Below, one piece after another: positions 25,309 to 34,956 of a stretch of 64,000 bases of DNA. Location: contig NZ_JAQOTJ010000004.1 of assembly GCF_028401955.1 (NCBI RefSeq), positions 62,001-126,000 on the forward strand, in the 5' to 3' direction. A program made the position numbers and the translations under genes. Origin of the DNA: Bacillus sp. BP-3 (GTDB taxonomy: Bacteria; Bacillota; Bacilli; Bacillales; Bacillaceae_G). The notes under the pieces are model-generated. The model saw only the letters and a program-made list of their open reading frames with translations, searched no databases and was not told where the DNA came from. Positions within the stretch are counted from its first letter, which is position 1; every line of letters begins with the position of its first letter.

Positions 25309-26580
25309 TTATGAAATTACTAATAGATTTTTTTCAATTAGCATATCAATAGCAGAACAAATCGCAATCTTCACATGCGAATACGTTAAACCACCTTGCA
25401 CATAAGCAACATAAGGCGGACGAATTGGACCATCTGCTGATAATTCAATACTCGCACCTTGAATAAATGTACCCGCAGCCATAATTACATCATCTTCATA
25501 CCCCGGCATATAATTCGGATACGGTGTAAAATGCGAATTAATAGGTGATGCATATTGAATCGCTTGGCAAAATGCAATCATACGTTCTTTATCATCAAAT
25601 TGAACCGATTGTATTAAATCTGTTCGCGGCGCATCCCAAGTTGGTGATGTATTCATACCAAGCTTCTCTAAAAAAGCTGCTGTAAAAATCGCACCTTTTA
25701 ATGCTTGACCAGCAACATGAGGCGCTAAGAAAAAACCTTGATACATCTCTTGTAAACTATATAAAGATGCACCAGCTTCCGCTCCGATACCTGGAGACGT
25801 TAAACGATATGCGCACGCTTCTACATATTGCTCTTTCCCAACGATGTAACCTCCCGTTTTCACGATACCGCCACCCGGGTTTTTAATTAGTGAACCAGCC
25901 ATTAAATCTGCACCAACATGACAAGGTTCTAGCTCTTCGATAAATTCTCCGTAGCAGTTATCTACAAACACAACAACATCCGGTTTAATTTCTTTTACAA
26001 ATGCAATCATTTCTTTAATTTCAGCAATTGTAAATGATGGGCGAGTTGCATAGCCCTTTGAACGTTGAATTCCAATCATTTTTGTATTTTCATGGATTGC
26101 CGCTTGTACTGCAGCAAAATCAACACGCCCCTCTTCCGTTAAAGCAACTGCCTGATAACCAATATTATACTCTTTAAATGAGCCAACACCTTTTCCGCGA
26201 ACACCAACAATTTCTTCTAACGTGTCATATGGCTTCCCAGTTATATATAACAATTCATCACCAGGGCGTAAAATCCCAAATAACGCTGTAGAGATTGCGT
26301 GAGTTCCAGAAATAATTTGTGGACGTACAAGGCCTGCTTCCGCTCCAAATACATCAGCATACACTTTCTCTAACGTATCACGGCCGATATCATCATAGCC
26401 ATATCCTGTTGTTGGAATAAAATGCGCGTCACTAATTTTATGATTACGAAAACTTTCTAGCACACGAAATTGATTACTTTCAATTACTTCCTCAATATGT
26501 TTATGTATATCTGCAATTTGCATTTCTACTTCTTTTACAATTGGGGCAATCTTTTCCCCATTCTTCAATCGATTAAACAT
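25309..26580 (-). CDS. ynbB: Methionine gamma-lyase/aluminium-resistance family PLP enzyme
   Basis: 423 aa, fold-type I PLP-dependent protein, B. subtilis YnbB family. [13 protein letters not shown]-like region [35 protein letters not shown] and the PLP lysine in [17 protein letters not shown] are seen. The family is annotated as methionine gamma-lyase-like, but its true substrate is unsettled. Its start overlaps the end of hflX by 8 bp, so translation is coupled; the ynbA(hflX)-ynbB-glnR-glnA order is conserved in Bacillus. Confidence 0.9.
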   Translation of the reverse strand: MFNRLKNGEKIAPIVKEVEMQIADIHKHIEEVIESNQFRVLESFRNHKISDAHFIPTTGYGYDDIGRDTLEKVYADVFGAEAGLVRPQIISGTHAISTALFGILRPGDELLYITGKPYDTLEEIVGVRGKGVGSFKEYNIGYQAVALTEEGRVDFAAVQAAIHENTKMIGIQRSKGYATRPSFTIAEIKEMIAFVKEIKPDVVVFVDNCYGEFIEELEPCHVGADLMAGSLIKNPGGGIVKTGGYIVGKEQYVEACAYRLTSPGIGAEAGASLYSLQEMYQGFFLAPHVAGQALKGAIFTAAFLEKLGMNTSPTWDAPRTDLIQSVQFDDKERMIAFCQAIQYASPINSHFTPYPNYMPGYEDDVIMAAGTFIQGASIELSADGPIRPPYVAYVQGGLTYSHVKIAICSAIDMLIEKNLLVIS

Positions 26581-27853
26581 CTTCTTTCTCTTCTCCTTTT
26601 CTCGTTGAATATTTATATATTTGGCCGTTTAGCGGAGAATGAGCAAAAATATACCCTGTACATTCGAATGCTTGCTCCTCTTCTTGAAACGTCATAGCTG
26701 TTAATACTGTTTCCGTTTTTAAAAGTGTCAACAATCTGCCTTCGTGCGCCGGAATTATTAATTCATACGAATCCATCCGTCTCATCATTTCTATTTCTAC
26801 AACTTCTTTTAATTTTTCTAAATCTACCGAATTAAACGCACTCGTCATAATAAAATCATTCTTCGGAAACGGAATAAAGTTGGGATGTAACTTATCTTTT
26901 TTATTGTACACAGTAATAATCGGAATGTGATCAAGTTCAAGATCTTGCAATAATTTTCCCACAGTCTCTTCATGCCCTATATAATTCGGATCAGCCGAAT
27001 CAATCACATGCAAAATAACATCTGCTTCATTTACTTCTTCTAACGTAGAACGAAACGCTGCAACTAAAGACGTCGGTAAATCTTGAATGAATCCAACTGT
27101 ATCTGTTAATAACACCGTATAGCCACACGGCAATTGCATTTTACGCGTTGTCGGGTCAAGTGTTGCAAACAATAAATCTTCTTCAAACGTATCAGCAGCT
27201 GTTAATCTGTTAAATAGCGTAGATTTCCCCGCATTTGTGTATCCAACTAAAGAAACCTGAAAAACTTGATTTTCTTTACGCCGCTCACGATATCTCTTAC
27301 GGTGCTCTACCACACCAGAAAGTTGTCTTTTTATTTCATCGATACGAGAGCGAATATGACGGCGATCCGTTTCTAATTTCGTTTCTCCCGGACCTCTTGT
27401 TCCAATCCCACCACCAAGACGAGATAACGCTTGTCCCTGTCCTACAAGACGAGGCAATGCATATTGAAGCTGAGCGAGTTCCACTTGCAATTTACCCTCT
27501 CTGGACTTCGCGCGCTGAGCAAAAATATCTAGTATAAGCTGTGTACGATCAATAACTCTTGCATCTAACTGTGCCGATAAATTTCGAATTTGACTTGGTG
27601 TTAATTCATTATTAAAAATGATAACATCTGGCTCTAATTCTTCTGCAAGTAGAGAAAGTTCTTCTAATTTCCCTTTTCCAATATACGTCGCTGAATGAAA
27701 CTTAGTACGTTTTTGGACCGCCATAACTAACACTTCTGCTTGTGCTGTTTTTGCTAATGATGCTAATTCTTCCATCGAATGTTCAAAACGTTCTTCATCA
27801 TCTTCAGGTAATTGACAGCCAACTAGTATCACTTTTTCTTTTTTTTCTAACAA
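26573..27853 (-). CDS. hflX: Ribosome-associated GTPase HflX
   Basis: 426 aa. N-terminal HflX domain ([19 protein letters not shown]), helical linker with [15 protein letters not shown], then the G domain: G1 [10 protein letters not shown]3 [11 protein letters not shown]4 NKKD. HflX binds the large ribosomal subunit and splits stalled or hibernating ribosomes. In operon with ynbB downstream. Divergent from the TRIC-like gene. Confidence 0.95.
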   Translation of the reverse strand: MLEKKEKVILVGCQLPEDDEERFEHSMEELASLAKTAQAEVLVMAVQKRTKFHSATYIGKGKLEELSLLAEELEPDVIIFNNELTPSQIRNLSAQLDARVIDRTQLILDIFAQRAKSREGKLQVELAQLQYALPRLVGQGQALSRLGGGIGTRGPGETKLETDRRHIRSRIDEIKRQLSGVVEHRKRYRERRKENQVFQVSLVGYTNAGKSTLFNRLTAADTFEEDLLFATLDPTTRKMQLPCGYTVLLTDTVGFIQDLPTSLVAAFRSTLEEVNEADVILHVIDSADPNYIGHEETVGKLLQDLELDHIPIITVYNKKDKLHPNFIPFPKNDFIMTSAFNSVDLEKLKEVVEIEMMRRMDSYELIIPAHEGRLLTLLKTETVLTAMTFQEEEQAFECTGYIFAHSPLNGQIYKYSTRKGEEKEDV

Positions 27854-27941
27854 ATATCCTCACTCATCCTTTTCGAAAATTAAACCTTCTAATATAATAG
27901 CAGAGTAAGAACATTTCATCTAGTTAGTGAGGGAGAATTTC

Positions 27942-28565
27942 ATGGCATGGGATTTATTTAGCATCATTGGTACAATTGCATTCGCATTAAGCGGAGCAAT
28001 CATCGCGATGGAAGAGGAATACGATATTTTCGGGGTTTATATTTTAGGGATGGCAACCGCGTTTGGGGGAGGCGCACTGCGAAATTTATTAATCGGCTAT
28101 CCAATTGTTGCGTTTTGGAAACAAGATATGTTATTTCAAATTGCACTATTATCAATAACTATTATCTTTTTATTTCCGAACAAACTTATTAAACATTGGA
28201 AGCGTTGGGAAAATATTACCGATGCAATTGGTTTATCCGCATTTGCAATTCAAGGTGCACTATATGCACAAAAACTAAATTTACCAATTAGCGCAACAAT
28301 TGTAGCATCCGTCTTAACAGGAATCGGCGGCGGTATTATCCGTGATTTATTAGCCCGTCGAAAGCCACTTGTACTACGGGCAGAAGTTTACGCACTTTGG
28401 ACAATTTTAGCTGGATTTTTAATTGGGGCTAACATTATTGTGAGCGACTGGGCATTGTATGTATTATTCGTTCTTATCGTATGTTTCCGTATGATTTCTC
28501 TCTATTACAAATGGCACCTACCACATCGTAGTGTAGAAAAGATCGAACATTTCACTGAGAGATAA
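27942..28565 (+). CDS. Trimeric intracellular cation (TRIC)/UPF0126 family membrane protein
   Basis: 207 aa, about six to seven membrane segments. Two UPF0126 repeats show the glycine-rich pore motif: ATAFGGGALRNLL and LTGIGGGIIRDLL, as in bacterial TRIC channels (G-G-G-x-x-R-D/N). ATG at 27942 has GAGGGAG six bases upstream. Monocistronic with its own terminator. Bacterial TRICs conduct monovalent cations or act as glycine transporters in some species; role here unknown. Confidence 0.88.
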   Translation: MAWDLFSIIGTIAFALSGAIIAMEEEYDIFGVYILGMATAFGGGALRNLLIGYPIVAFWKQDMLFQIALLSITIIFLFPNKLIKHWKRWENITDAIGLSAFAIQGALYAQKLNLPISATIVASVLTGIGGGIIRDLLARRKPLVLRAEVYALWTILAGFLIGANIIVSDWALYVLFVLIVCFRMISLYYKWHLPHRSVEKIEHFTER

Positions 28566-28572
28566 CAAATGA

Positions 28573-28602
28573 ACCCTTTACTTTTTTTGTAAAGGGTTTT
28601 TC
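28573..28602 (+). terminator. Terminator of the TRIC-like gene
   Basis: ACCCTTTAC-TTTTTTT-GTAAAGGGT hairpin followed by TTTTTC. Confidence 0.8.
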
Positions 28603-28751
28603 TATTTTCCCCTATCCCAATCAAAAAAACCTTCCACTTAATCCTCCTTATCATCATTAGAAACGAAAAATACCACTCATGAAAGTATTATTTTATTGCA
28701 TGTTTTTTGTACATATCCGCACATACTATTTCTTAAAGAGAGGTGAAACAA

Positions 28752-28895
28752 ATGACAAAGCATGTAAATAAAGGCGCACAAAAAAGTTCCGTAGATCAAT
28801 TTGGACATGATCTAAATTCTTCATACGAAAAAAGCAAAAAAATGGAACGTTATCACAAAGCATATCAACAAAAAGCAAAAGAAGAACAGGAGTGA
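28752..28895 (+). CDS. Small hydrophilic protein (47 aa), spore-protein-like composition
   Basis: ATG after AGAGAGGTG. Sequence TKHVNKGAQKSSVDQFGHDL then NSSYEKSKKMERYHKAYQQK and a charged end. No Cys, no membrane segment, Lys/Gln-rich. Six bp upstream of a second such gene with which it forms a pair. Composition and size recall small acid-soluble spore proteins, but I cannot assign a family. Confidence 0.65.
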   Translation: MTKHVNKGAQKSSVDQFGHDLNSSYEKSKKMERYHKAYQQKAKEEQE

Positions 28896-28901
28896 GATAA
28901 T

Positions 28902-29036
28902 ATGGCAAAAGGAAACAACAAACGTAATCGCGGACAAAGTAGTAGCGTTAATCCTCAAGGACTCGCTTCAGATGTAGCAGATCAAAGTCCAAAAAGCCAA
29001 TTAGAACAGCGTGCAAAAACAAAAAATACGAAATAA
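28902..29036 (+). CDS. Small basic protein (44 aa), spore-protein-like composition
   Basis: AKGNNKRNRGQSSSVNPQGL, then ASDVADQSPKSQLEQRAKTK and NTK. GAGTGAGATAAT precedes the ATG and overlaps the end of the upstream gene. Very hydrophilic, no aromatic residues, as in minor spore proteins. Followed at once by a terminator. Family not recognised. Confidence 0.65.
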   Translation: MAKGNNKRNRGQSSSVNPQGLASDVADQSPKSQLEQRAKTKNTK

Positions 29037-29065
29037 AACACGAAGCGTAACGCTTCGTGTTTTTA
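29035..29065 (+). terminator. Terminator between small ORFs and spoVK
   Basis: ACACGAAGCG-TAA-CGCTTCGTGT perfect 10-bp stem with T-tail; it can serve both convergent units. Confidence 0.8.
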
Positions 29066-29076
29066 TAATAAATAAT

Positions 29077-30033
29077 TTATGAACCGTGCACTTCTTCTTC
29101 AAGGGTTAAATCACTACTAGAGATGGTTATTAAATCATATTTATCGTACGCTTCTTCCTGAAGTAGCCTCATCGCTTGTGTACGAATGGACTTTTCCACA
29201 ATATTACGAACGTAACGCCCATTGCTAAAAGAAGTAATATGCGATGAATATTTTACGGCATTTAAATGATCACGAAGATTCCACTCCGCCTCTTTTGATA
29301 ATTGGTACTCTCTTTCTTCGTACATTCGCTTTCCTATTTCTAATAGTTGATTGACTGTGTAATCTGAAAACTCAATAATGAAAGGAAAGCGAGATTGTAA
29401 CCCCGGGTTGAGTGAAAGAAAATGGTTCATCTCACGTGAGTACCCTGCTAAAATGAGTACAAAAGCATGCTGTTTATCTTCCATATGTTTTACGAGCGTA
29501 TCAATTGCTTCTTTTCCAAAATCTTTTTCCCCCCCACGCGCAAGCGAATACGCCTCATCAATAAACAAAATCCCCCCCATTGCTTTTCGAATGAGATCAC
29601 GCGTTTTTTGTGCCGTATGCCCTATATATTCACCAACTAAATCTGCCCGTTCCGCTTCTACTAAATGTCCTTTCGATAACACATTCATTTCAAATAATAA
29701 TTTCCCAATCATTCTAGCAACAGTTGTTTTTCCCGTCCCCGGATTTCCTTTAAATAACATATGAAGGACTTGTTTTTCTGATTTCAACCCCATTTCTTGC
29801 CGTTTTTTATTTACATAAATCCATGCATAAATTTCTTTTATAATTTTTTTGATTTCCTGCATTCCCACAAGCTTGCTCATTTCTTCTTCAATTCGCTGTA
29901 ACATTTCATGTTTTGTAACAGTTTCATCTGAAAGATTTTGCTTTTGTTCTGGAGAAGAAACAGAAATTTTCTTTCGGTGATTTAGCACAATGTTAATTTG
30001 GTTATTATTCTTCTTTCGCATCGACTGTTCCAT
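29077..30033 (-). CDS. spoVK: Stage V sporulation protein K, CbbX-like AAA ATPase
   Basis: 318 aa. AAA core: Walker A KGNPGTGKTTVARMIG, Walker B GGILFIDEAYSLAR, pore-like region GEYIGHTAQKTRDLI, arginine finger region NPGLQSRFPFIIEF. Required late in sporulation in the mother cell in Bacillus. Ribosome site GAGGTGA. Lies in the conserved spoVK-ynb-gln neighbourhood. Confidence 0.93.
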   Translation of the reverse strand: MEQSMRKKNNNQINIVLNHRKKISVSSPEQKQNLSDETVTKHEMLQRIEEEMSKLVGMQEIKKIIKEIYAWIYVNKKRQEMGLKSEKQVLHMLFKGNPGTGKTTVARMIGKLLFEMNVLSKGHLVEAERADLVGEYIGHTAQKTRDLIRKAMGGILFIDEAYSLARGGEKDFGKEAIDTLVKHMEDKQHAFVLILAGYSREMNHFLSLNPGLQSRFPFIIEFSDYTVNQLLEIGKRMYEEREYQLSKEAEWNLRDHLNAVKYSSHITSFSNGRYVRNIVEKSIRTQAMRLLQEEAYDKYDLITISSSDLTLEEEVHGS

Positions 30034-30153
30034 TCAATCACCTCATTTTTTATCATCTCACTGACGAATATTGTCAACATTTGCGCTTTCCCAAGAAATA
30101 AACATTTTCTGAAAATTTTTGTTATAATGTAAGAAAACTAGGGAGGTGGGACT

Positions 30154-31116
30154 ATGTCAACAAAAGAACTTACTGATACAGTACAGGCTTTCTCCGCTTA
30201 TTTATTAATCAAGGGACGAAAACCTTCGACCATTAAACGATATGTCTACGACATCGAAGATTTTGTTCATTGGTTACAAAAGAACAAAAAAATTTCTTCT
30301 AATAATATATGGGAGACTCTTTGTCCAAAAGACTATGAAGATTATTTTTCAGACTTAAAAATAAAACGTCATTACTCTGAAAAAACAATGCACCGTGTGT
30401 TTATTGTATTAAATCGACTGTATCATTTTTTAAACTTACCTAGTCCACTAAAAGATATGGAACTTGTTATACAACCAGATCGTACATTGCGAGATGAAGA
30501 TTTCATTTCGTCACAAGAAGAACAGAGTTTGAAATATATATTAACTTCTTTAGAGGGGCTGTCAGATAAACAACGCCCTGTACGTCCATTACTTATGGAT
30601 CGAAACGTATGTATTATAATGCTGCTGCTCGATTACGGTTTATCATTACAAGAACTCATCTCCTTGCATATGCATCACGTTCATTTTGAAAACAATACAT
30701 TATCTATTCCCGCTGTATCTGGAATAGAACGAGTTATTACATTGACAGAGGAAGATAAAAAAAAGCTATATCATTACTATAAAAACATCCCCGAGCCAGT
30801 ACGCCCAAAATACCATAGCACAGATCCACTATTTGTAGCCTTTGATTTTAACCGAAATACATTCCGTTGGGTGTATGAAAATGACGCTCCAAAGGGATTA
30901 ACAGAAATTTCAGTCCAAAAAATGATTCGACTTGAAGTAGCGCGTGCAGGGTTACGTAAAGGTATCTCTGGTCAGCATTTACGCAATACATTTATATTAC
31001 GCCTCATCCAAAAACATGTTCCGGAACAAGAAATTATAAAACGAATTGGTTTTAAATCAAAAATTTCATTAAAGAGATATTATAACTATGCAAAGCAAAA
31101 AGAAAACGCCTCGTAA
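30154..31116 (+). CDS. Tyrosine-recombinase-like protein with altered catalytic residues
   Basis: 320 aa. N-terminal SAM-like core-binding domain (residues 5-95) and C-terminal phage-integrase fold. Catalytic positions compared with XerD: Arg I is Ser (DYGLSLQELISL instead of GLR-x-x-EL), the H-x-x-R box is QHLRN (His to Gln, Arg kept), L-G-H is I-G-F, and Tyr is kept (LKRYYNY). So three of the usual active residues are replaced. Sits alone between spoVK and hfq, not beside att sites. Probably a domesticated, catalytically weak or inactive protein. GGGAGGTGG ribosome site. Confidence 0.82.
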   Translation: MSTKELTDTVQAFSAYLLIKGRKPSTIKRYVYDIEDFVHWLQKNKKISSNNIWETLCPKDYEDYFSDLKIKRHYSEKTMHRVFIVLNRLYHFLNLPSPLKDMELVIQPDRTLRDEDFISSQEEQSLKYILTSLEGLSDKQRPVRPLLMDRNVCIIMLLLDYGLSLQELISLHMHHVHFENNTLSIPAVSGIERVITLTEEDKKKLYHYYKNIPEPVRPKYHSTDPLFVAFDFNRNTFRWVYENDAPKGLTEISVQKMIRLEVARAGLRKGISGQHLRNTFILRLIQKHVPEQEIIKRIGFKSKISLKRYYNYAKQKENAS

Positions 31117-31231
31117 TAGGCGTTTTTATTATTTTTTATAGCAATAACCCGTCTCCTTATTCCTTTTTATACATTACTTGCATCTACTAAGATAGAGTTT
31201 TTCACCCTGACAATTAGGAAGGAGATTTTCC

Positions 31232-32098
31232 ATGCCTTATTTTATTGATAATGAGAAAAATTTTTCAGTTCCTTATTTCCCAATACACCCCCACCGAATT
31301 CCAGCCGTTTATTACGCTCACGCTTCTGAGCCATACGTCAACCGTTTTCAAAAAACACTTAGCGACTTAACCCGTATGATTCCATCAATATTTTCAAACC
31401 CATCACAACATAACATAAAGAAACTTATAAACATATTAGACGCAATAAAAGGAAACCTAAAACATTTAAACATAGCACCAACACAGCAGAAAAGCGGCAT
31501 TAGCATTACTAGTAGTTTAATTACTATTTTGAATAGCCAACCATTTTTAACGAATTCAGTATATGTTGAATTGCAAAATTTACTCAACTTTTCGCTGTCT
31601 ATCACAAAATCATTTAAGATGAACCGTTATGTATCCAAAAATATCCTTGAGCAAACAAAAAAATTACAAATAAATTTACTACAAACTATGCCAATCGGAA
31701 TGAATGATCAGCTTCAAGATGAGCAAGAGTATAAAGACGAATACCATACACAAGAGGAATTTGAGTTTCTAGATGAGCATTGCCCACAAAATGAACTGGA
31801 ACTTTTAGATGCGCATTGCCCGCAAAATGAACTGGAACTTTTAGATGCGCATTGCCCGCAAAATGAACTGGAACTTTTAGATGCGCACTGCCCACAAAAT
31901 GAACTGGAACTTTTAGATGCGCATTGCCCACAAAATGAACTGGAACTTTTAGATGAACACTGCTCACAAAATGAACTGGAACTTTTAGATGAACACTGCT
32001 CACAAAATGAACTGGAACTTTTAGATGAACAGGAACATCAAGAAAAGCAACTTCAAGAGAATAAGGAAGAGCTAATCTCCCTACATTTACCTGTGTAA
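31232..32098 (+). CDS. Hypothetical protein with 12-residue acidic tandem repeats
   Basis: 288 aa; AGGAAGGAG ribosome site. Residues 1-30 are Pro/His/Tyr-rich; 40-150 form a helical domain (PSIFSNPSQHNIKKLINILD...); 176-267 are seven full and one partial copy of E-L-E-L-L-D-[AE]-H-C-[PS]-Q-N; then a Glu/Gln-rich tail. Cys and His recur every 12 residues. No signal peptide. Setting next to sporulation genes and the Cys/His repeat fit a spore-coat or exosporium protein, but this is inference only. Confidence 0.75.
   Translation: MPYFIDNEKNFSVPYFPIHPHRIPAVYYAHASEPYVNRFQKTLSDLTRMIPSIFSNPSQHNIKKLINILDAIKGNLKHLNIAPTQQKSGISITSSLITILNSQPFLTNSVYVELQNLLNFSLSITKSFKMNRYVSKNILEQTKKLQINLLQTMPIGMNDQLQDEQEYKDEYHTQEEFEFLDEHCPQNELELLDAHCPQNELELLDAHCPQNELELLDAHCPQNELELLDAHCPQNELELLDEHCSQNELELLDEHCSQNELELLDEQEHQEKQLQENKEELISLHLPV
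31757..32032 (+). repeat. 36-bp in-frame tandem repeat
   Basis: Seven 36-bp units from 31757, plus a 24-bp partial unit at 32009. The units are near identical, in two sub-types (AHCPQN then EHCSQN). In-frame period of 12 codons; a likely variable-number locus among strains. Confidence 0.9.
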
Positions 32099-32340
32099 TA
32101 ATATCCACACCTTCACAAGCCGTAAAGTTGACTAAAAATGTTCACCCTAACATCTTTTCCAACATAAGTTTCCAGTAAATAAATTACATTTCTAGTTATT
32201 GAAAGGGATATATTTTTTGACTTTCAACATCATTTTATAAATCATCCTTGCTATTTTCGCACTTTCATTCCTTAGACACATAACAAAACATCTAAATTCT
32301 CTATCTCCTAACTAGATTTCGATGTATTTTTTAGAAATAA
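32099..32340. other. Intergenic, nothing identified
   Basis: AT-rich, stops in every frame, no supportable feature before the hfq terminator. Confidence 0.5.
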
Positions 32341-32368
32341 AAAAAGAGCGAATCATTCGCTCTTTTTA
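32341..32368 (-). terminator. hfq terminator
   Basis: AAAAAGAGCGAAT and ATTCGCTCTTTTT arms, perfect, T-rich on both strands. Confidence 0.8.
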
Positions 32369-32386
32369 CTATGTACAATTCTTTTA

Positions 32387-32611
32387 CTATTCTAATTCGA
32401 TTGAAACGTTCTTTTGTGGAACAAATGTAGAAATCGCATGTTTATAAATAAGCTGTTGCTTACCTTCTGTTTCCAACAATACAGTAAAATTATCGAATCC
32501 TTTAATTAAACCACGAAGTTGGAAGCCATTTAATAAGTACAGCGTGACAAACGTATTCTCTTTACGGAGTTGGTTTAAAAATTGATCTTGAATATTGATT
32601 GATTGCTTCAT
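32387..32611 (-). CDS. hfq: RNA chaperone Hfq
   Basis: 74 aa, full length for Firmicute Hfq. Sm1 region [20 protein letters not shown] and the Sm2 motif [14 protein letters not shown] (the family's KHA). Forms a hexameric ring that binds A-rich and U-rich RNA. 24 bp downstream of miaA, the widespread miaA-hfq pairing. Confidence 0.97.
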
Positions 32612-32635
32612 GTCGAATCCTCCTCTTTTTCTCTA

Positions 32636-33586
32636 TTACTTATTATTCGCCTTAAGTTTTAGCTTTCCTTCTGTATACTGTAAAATTTCTTGATTTTTTT
32701 CACCACTTGTAACGTCAAACCACTCAACATCCATTTTATTACGGAACCAAGTTAATTGTCGTTTTGCGTAGCGGCGGGAATTCATTTTCAAAGCGGTTAT
32801 CGCTTCTTCTAATGAGATTTTTCCATCAAAGTATTCATATAGCTCTTTATAACCAATCGCTTGAATGGATTGACAAACTCGAATTCCTTCTTCGTACAGG
32901 TGCTTAACTTCCGCTAATAAACCTTGCTCCATCATAATGTCTACACGTAAATTAATGCGACTATATAATAAATCTCGATCCATTGTTAAGCCAATTAAAG
33001 CAACGTCATATAACAATTCATTTTCTTGTTGCTCTAATTGATCACTCATCTTCTGCCCTGTTGTATGAAAAATTTCTAAAGCACGAATGACACGCCTCAC
33101 ATTATTTGGATGAATGCGCTTTGCACTTATCGGATCAACTTCTTCTAGCTTTCCATGTATAAACTCTACACCATGTTCCTCTGCTAATTGTTCTAACTGT
33201 TTACGGTACGCATGATCTCCTGGTTCATCAGAAAACTGGTAATCATATAACACAGACTGTATATATAAACCTGTTCCACCAACAATTATAGGTAATTTAC
33301 CACGCTTTGCAATATCTGCTATATGACCGCGTACAAGCTCTTGAAACTCAGCAACGGAAAATGCATCTTCTGGATTTTTTATATCAATCATATAATGCGG
33401 AATTCCGTCCATCTCTTCTTCTGTAACTTTCGCCGTACCTATATTCATACTACGATAGATTTGCATGGAATCGCCGCTTATAATCTCTCCATTTAACGCT
33501 TTTGCCAATTCAATGCTAAGCTTCGTTTTTCCAACTGCAGTTGGTCCAATAATAACAACAACTTTATCCTGCTTTTCTTCTCCCAT
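32636..33586 (-). CDS. miaA: tRNA dimethylallyltransferase
   Basis: About 316 aa. P-loop GPTAVGKTKLSIELAKAL, then GEIISGDSMQIYRSMNIGTA, GGTGLYIQSVLY and the C-terminal AIGYKELYEYFDG. Adds an isopentenyl group to A37 of tRNAs reading UNN codons. ATG 33586 gives the usual MGEE-start; a TTG three codons earlier is in frame. Operon with hfq. Confidence 0.96.
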   Translation of the reverse strand: MGEEKQDKVVVIIGPTAVGKTKLSIELAKALNGEIISGDSMQIYRSMNIGTAKVTEEEMDGIPHYMIDIKNPEDAFSVAEFQELVRGHIADIAKRGKLPIIVGGTGLYIQSVLYDYQFSDEPGDHAYRKQLEQLAEEHGVEFIHGKLEEVDPISAKRIHPNNVRRVIRALEIFHTTGQKMSDQLEQQENELLYDVALIGLTMDRDLLYSRINLRVDIMMEQGLLAEVKHLYEEGIRVCQSIQAIGYKELYEYFDGKISLEEAITALKMNSRRYAKRQLTWFRNKMDVEWFDVTSGEKNQEILQYTEGKLKLKANNK

Positions 33587-33776
33587 ATACTCCAACTCTC
33601 TTTATGTATAGTTATACATCTGATTATTATATCCAATCTTACCAATTTTAATAGTTAAAATGCAAGTAATCTTATTACAGTAATTGAAATTATATATTTT
33701 TGTTAAAAATACAATCTATTTTGCATGTTTTGTTCACTCACTTCATATACATGATAAAAACCAAAATGGAGATGAT

Positions 33777-34022
33777 ATGATGAGAATTGGACAAGCTACT
33801 TTTGATTTTCGCTCGTTGTCAGAAGAGTTAATTTTAGCAACCGCAACAAAAGAAAAGAACTGCTCTCAGGAAGAGTTATACTTTGCGCTAAATTGTATTC
33901 TGCGTTCATTCCATACGTTACTTACAAATGAAGAAACAAATATAAAAACTAACGAATATACACAATCACAGTTTTGCGCTGCATATAACATCTTAACAGG
34001 ACAAACGATATATCCATTCTAA
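33777..34022 (+). CDS. Small hypothetical protein
   Basis: 81 aa from the first of two adjacent ATGs behind GGAG; the second (33780) has better spacing. Reads MRIGQATFDFRSLSEELILA ... NCILRSFHTLLTNEE ... AYNILTGQTIYPF. Soluble, no recognised family. Starts of plus frames further upstream have no ribosome site. Confidence 0.6.
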   Translation: MMRIGQATFDFRSLSEELILATATKEKNCSQEELYFALNCILRSFHTLLTNEETNIKTNEYTQSQFCAAYNILTGQTIYPF

Positions 34023-34215
34023 ATAATCTCCTCACTATATCTAATTGTTTAATGGGCTTGTCCATGAATGTTTCAAAGTGGCTTTTAGGTTCATCACGTT
34101 CCCTTTTGCCACTTCATATACATAATTTATATTATAATATACTTCTCTTCACTAATTCTCGTCTCATCATCATTTTTTCATTTCATAATAATGAACTATT
34201 AGTTATATCTAAATA

Positions 34216-34956
34216 TTACCCTAGCGTTTGCCCTTGCAAGTAAACAGTGACCTCTCCAGTTCCTTTCCCCTTTACAACAACTTTTGCATATTTAAGAAAA
34301 CGAACTGGAGAAATTGTTTCCATTTGAAGAGGCTCAATCTTAAATGGAATCGTATCTGTGAAGTAATGAACAGAGTCCGGGCTAATTTGTACATACGTTT
34401 CAATAGCATCATTTGTATTATTAATAACCGCAAAAGAATAACCATTTAACTCTGAAACATCAAATATTACAAAGTCCCCATCTTCTTGATGAATGTGTAA
34501 AATAACTTCTCGATTGAAAAACATTTTTCTCATTATTTGCCCATCAACAGCTAAAGGTGAAAAGCAATTCATGGAGCCCAAGTGCTTATATTTTTCATAC
34601 AGCTTACTCTTCCTTCCATATTTATCCTCTTTTAATTTCCCTTCTTCTTCACTTTTTACACGATATTCCTTTGTTAATATAAATCCTTCATCGTCCACTC
34701 TTAACGGTCTTACTTCGTCATTCTCTGTTATTCCATATAAAAATAAGATTTGTTCTTCTACTCCTTCATCTCGCATCCCATTTCTTTGGCTCTCTGCACT
34801 TTCTTCTCGTAATGCTATCTGTTTTGTCATCGTTCCAGATTGTAATGGAGGAGGTAAAATAGGTTTATTTTTCTTTTGAGCTGTAAACGGTGAAAAAATC
34901 TTCTTTTTCCCTTTCTCTCCATTACTCTTATTCGATGATTCCTTTTTACCTGCCAC
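34216..34956 (-). CDS. Hypothetical protein, DUF6385-like C-terminal domain
   Basis: 246 aa, GTG start with AGGTGATATAG. First 50 residues are Lys/Ser/Pro-rich and disordered. Residues 65-110 show ILFLYGITENDEVRPLRVDD, and the C-terminal 100 residues form a beta-rich domain (FDVSELNGYSFAVINNTNDA ... FLKYAKVVVKGKGTGEVTVY). This resembles B. cereus-group DUF6385 proteins, often spore-surface related; recognition is tentative. Confidence 0.65.
   Translation of the reverse strand: MAGKKESSNKSNGEKGKKKIFSPFTAQKKNKPILPPPLQSGTMTKQIALREESAESQRNGMRDEGVEEQILFLYGITENDEVRPLRVDDEGFILTKEYRVKSEEEGKLKEDKYGRKSKLYEKYKHLGSMNCFSPLAVDGQIMRKMFFNREVILHIHQEDGDFVIFDVSELNGYSFAVINNTNDAIETYVQISPDSVHYFTDTIPFKIEPLQMETISPVRFLKYAKVVVKGKGTGEVTVYLQGQTLG

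Noticed and set aside
31757-32032. 36-bp periodic repeat as a CRISPR array
   Set aside because: Units are contiguous with no spacers and keep an open reading frame; it is a protein-coding tandem repeat.
31686-32108. 140-aa minus-strand ORF across the tandem repeat
   Set aside because: It exists only because the repeat length is a multiple of three; no ribosome site, and the plus-strand gene explains the region.
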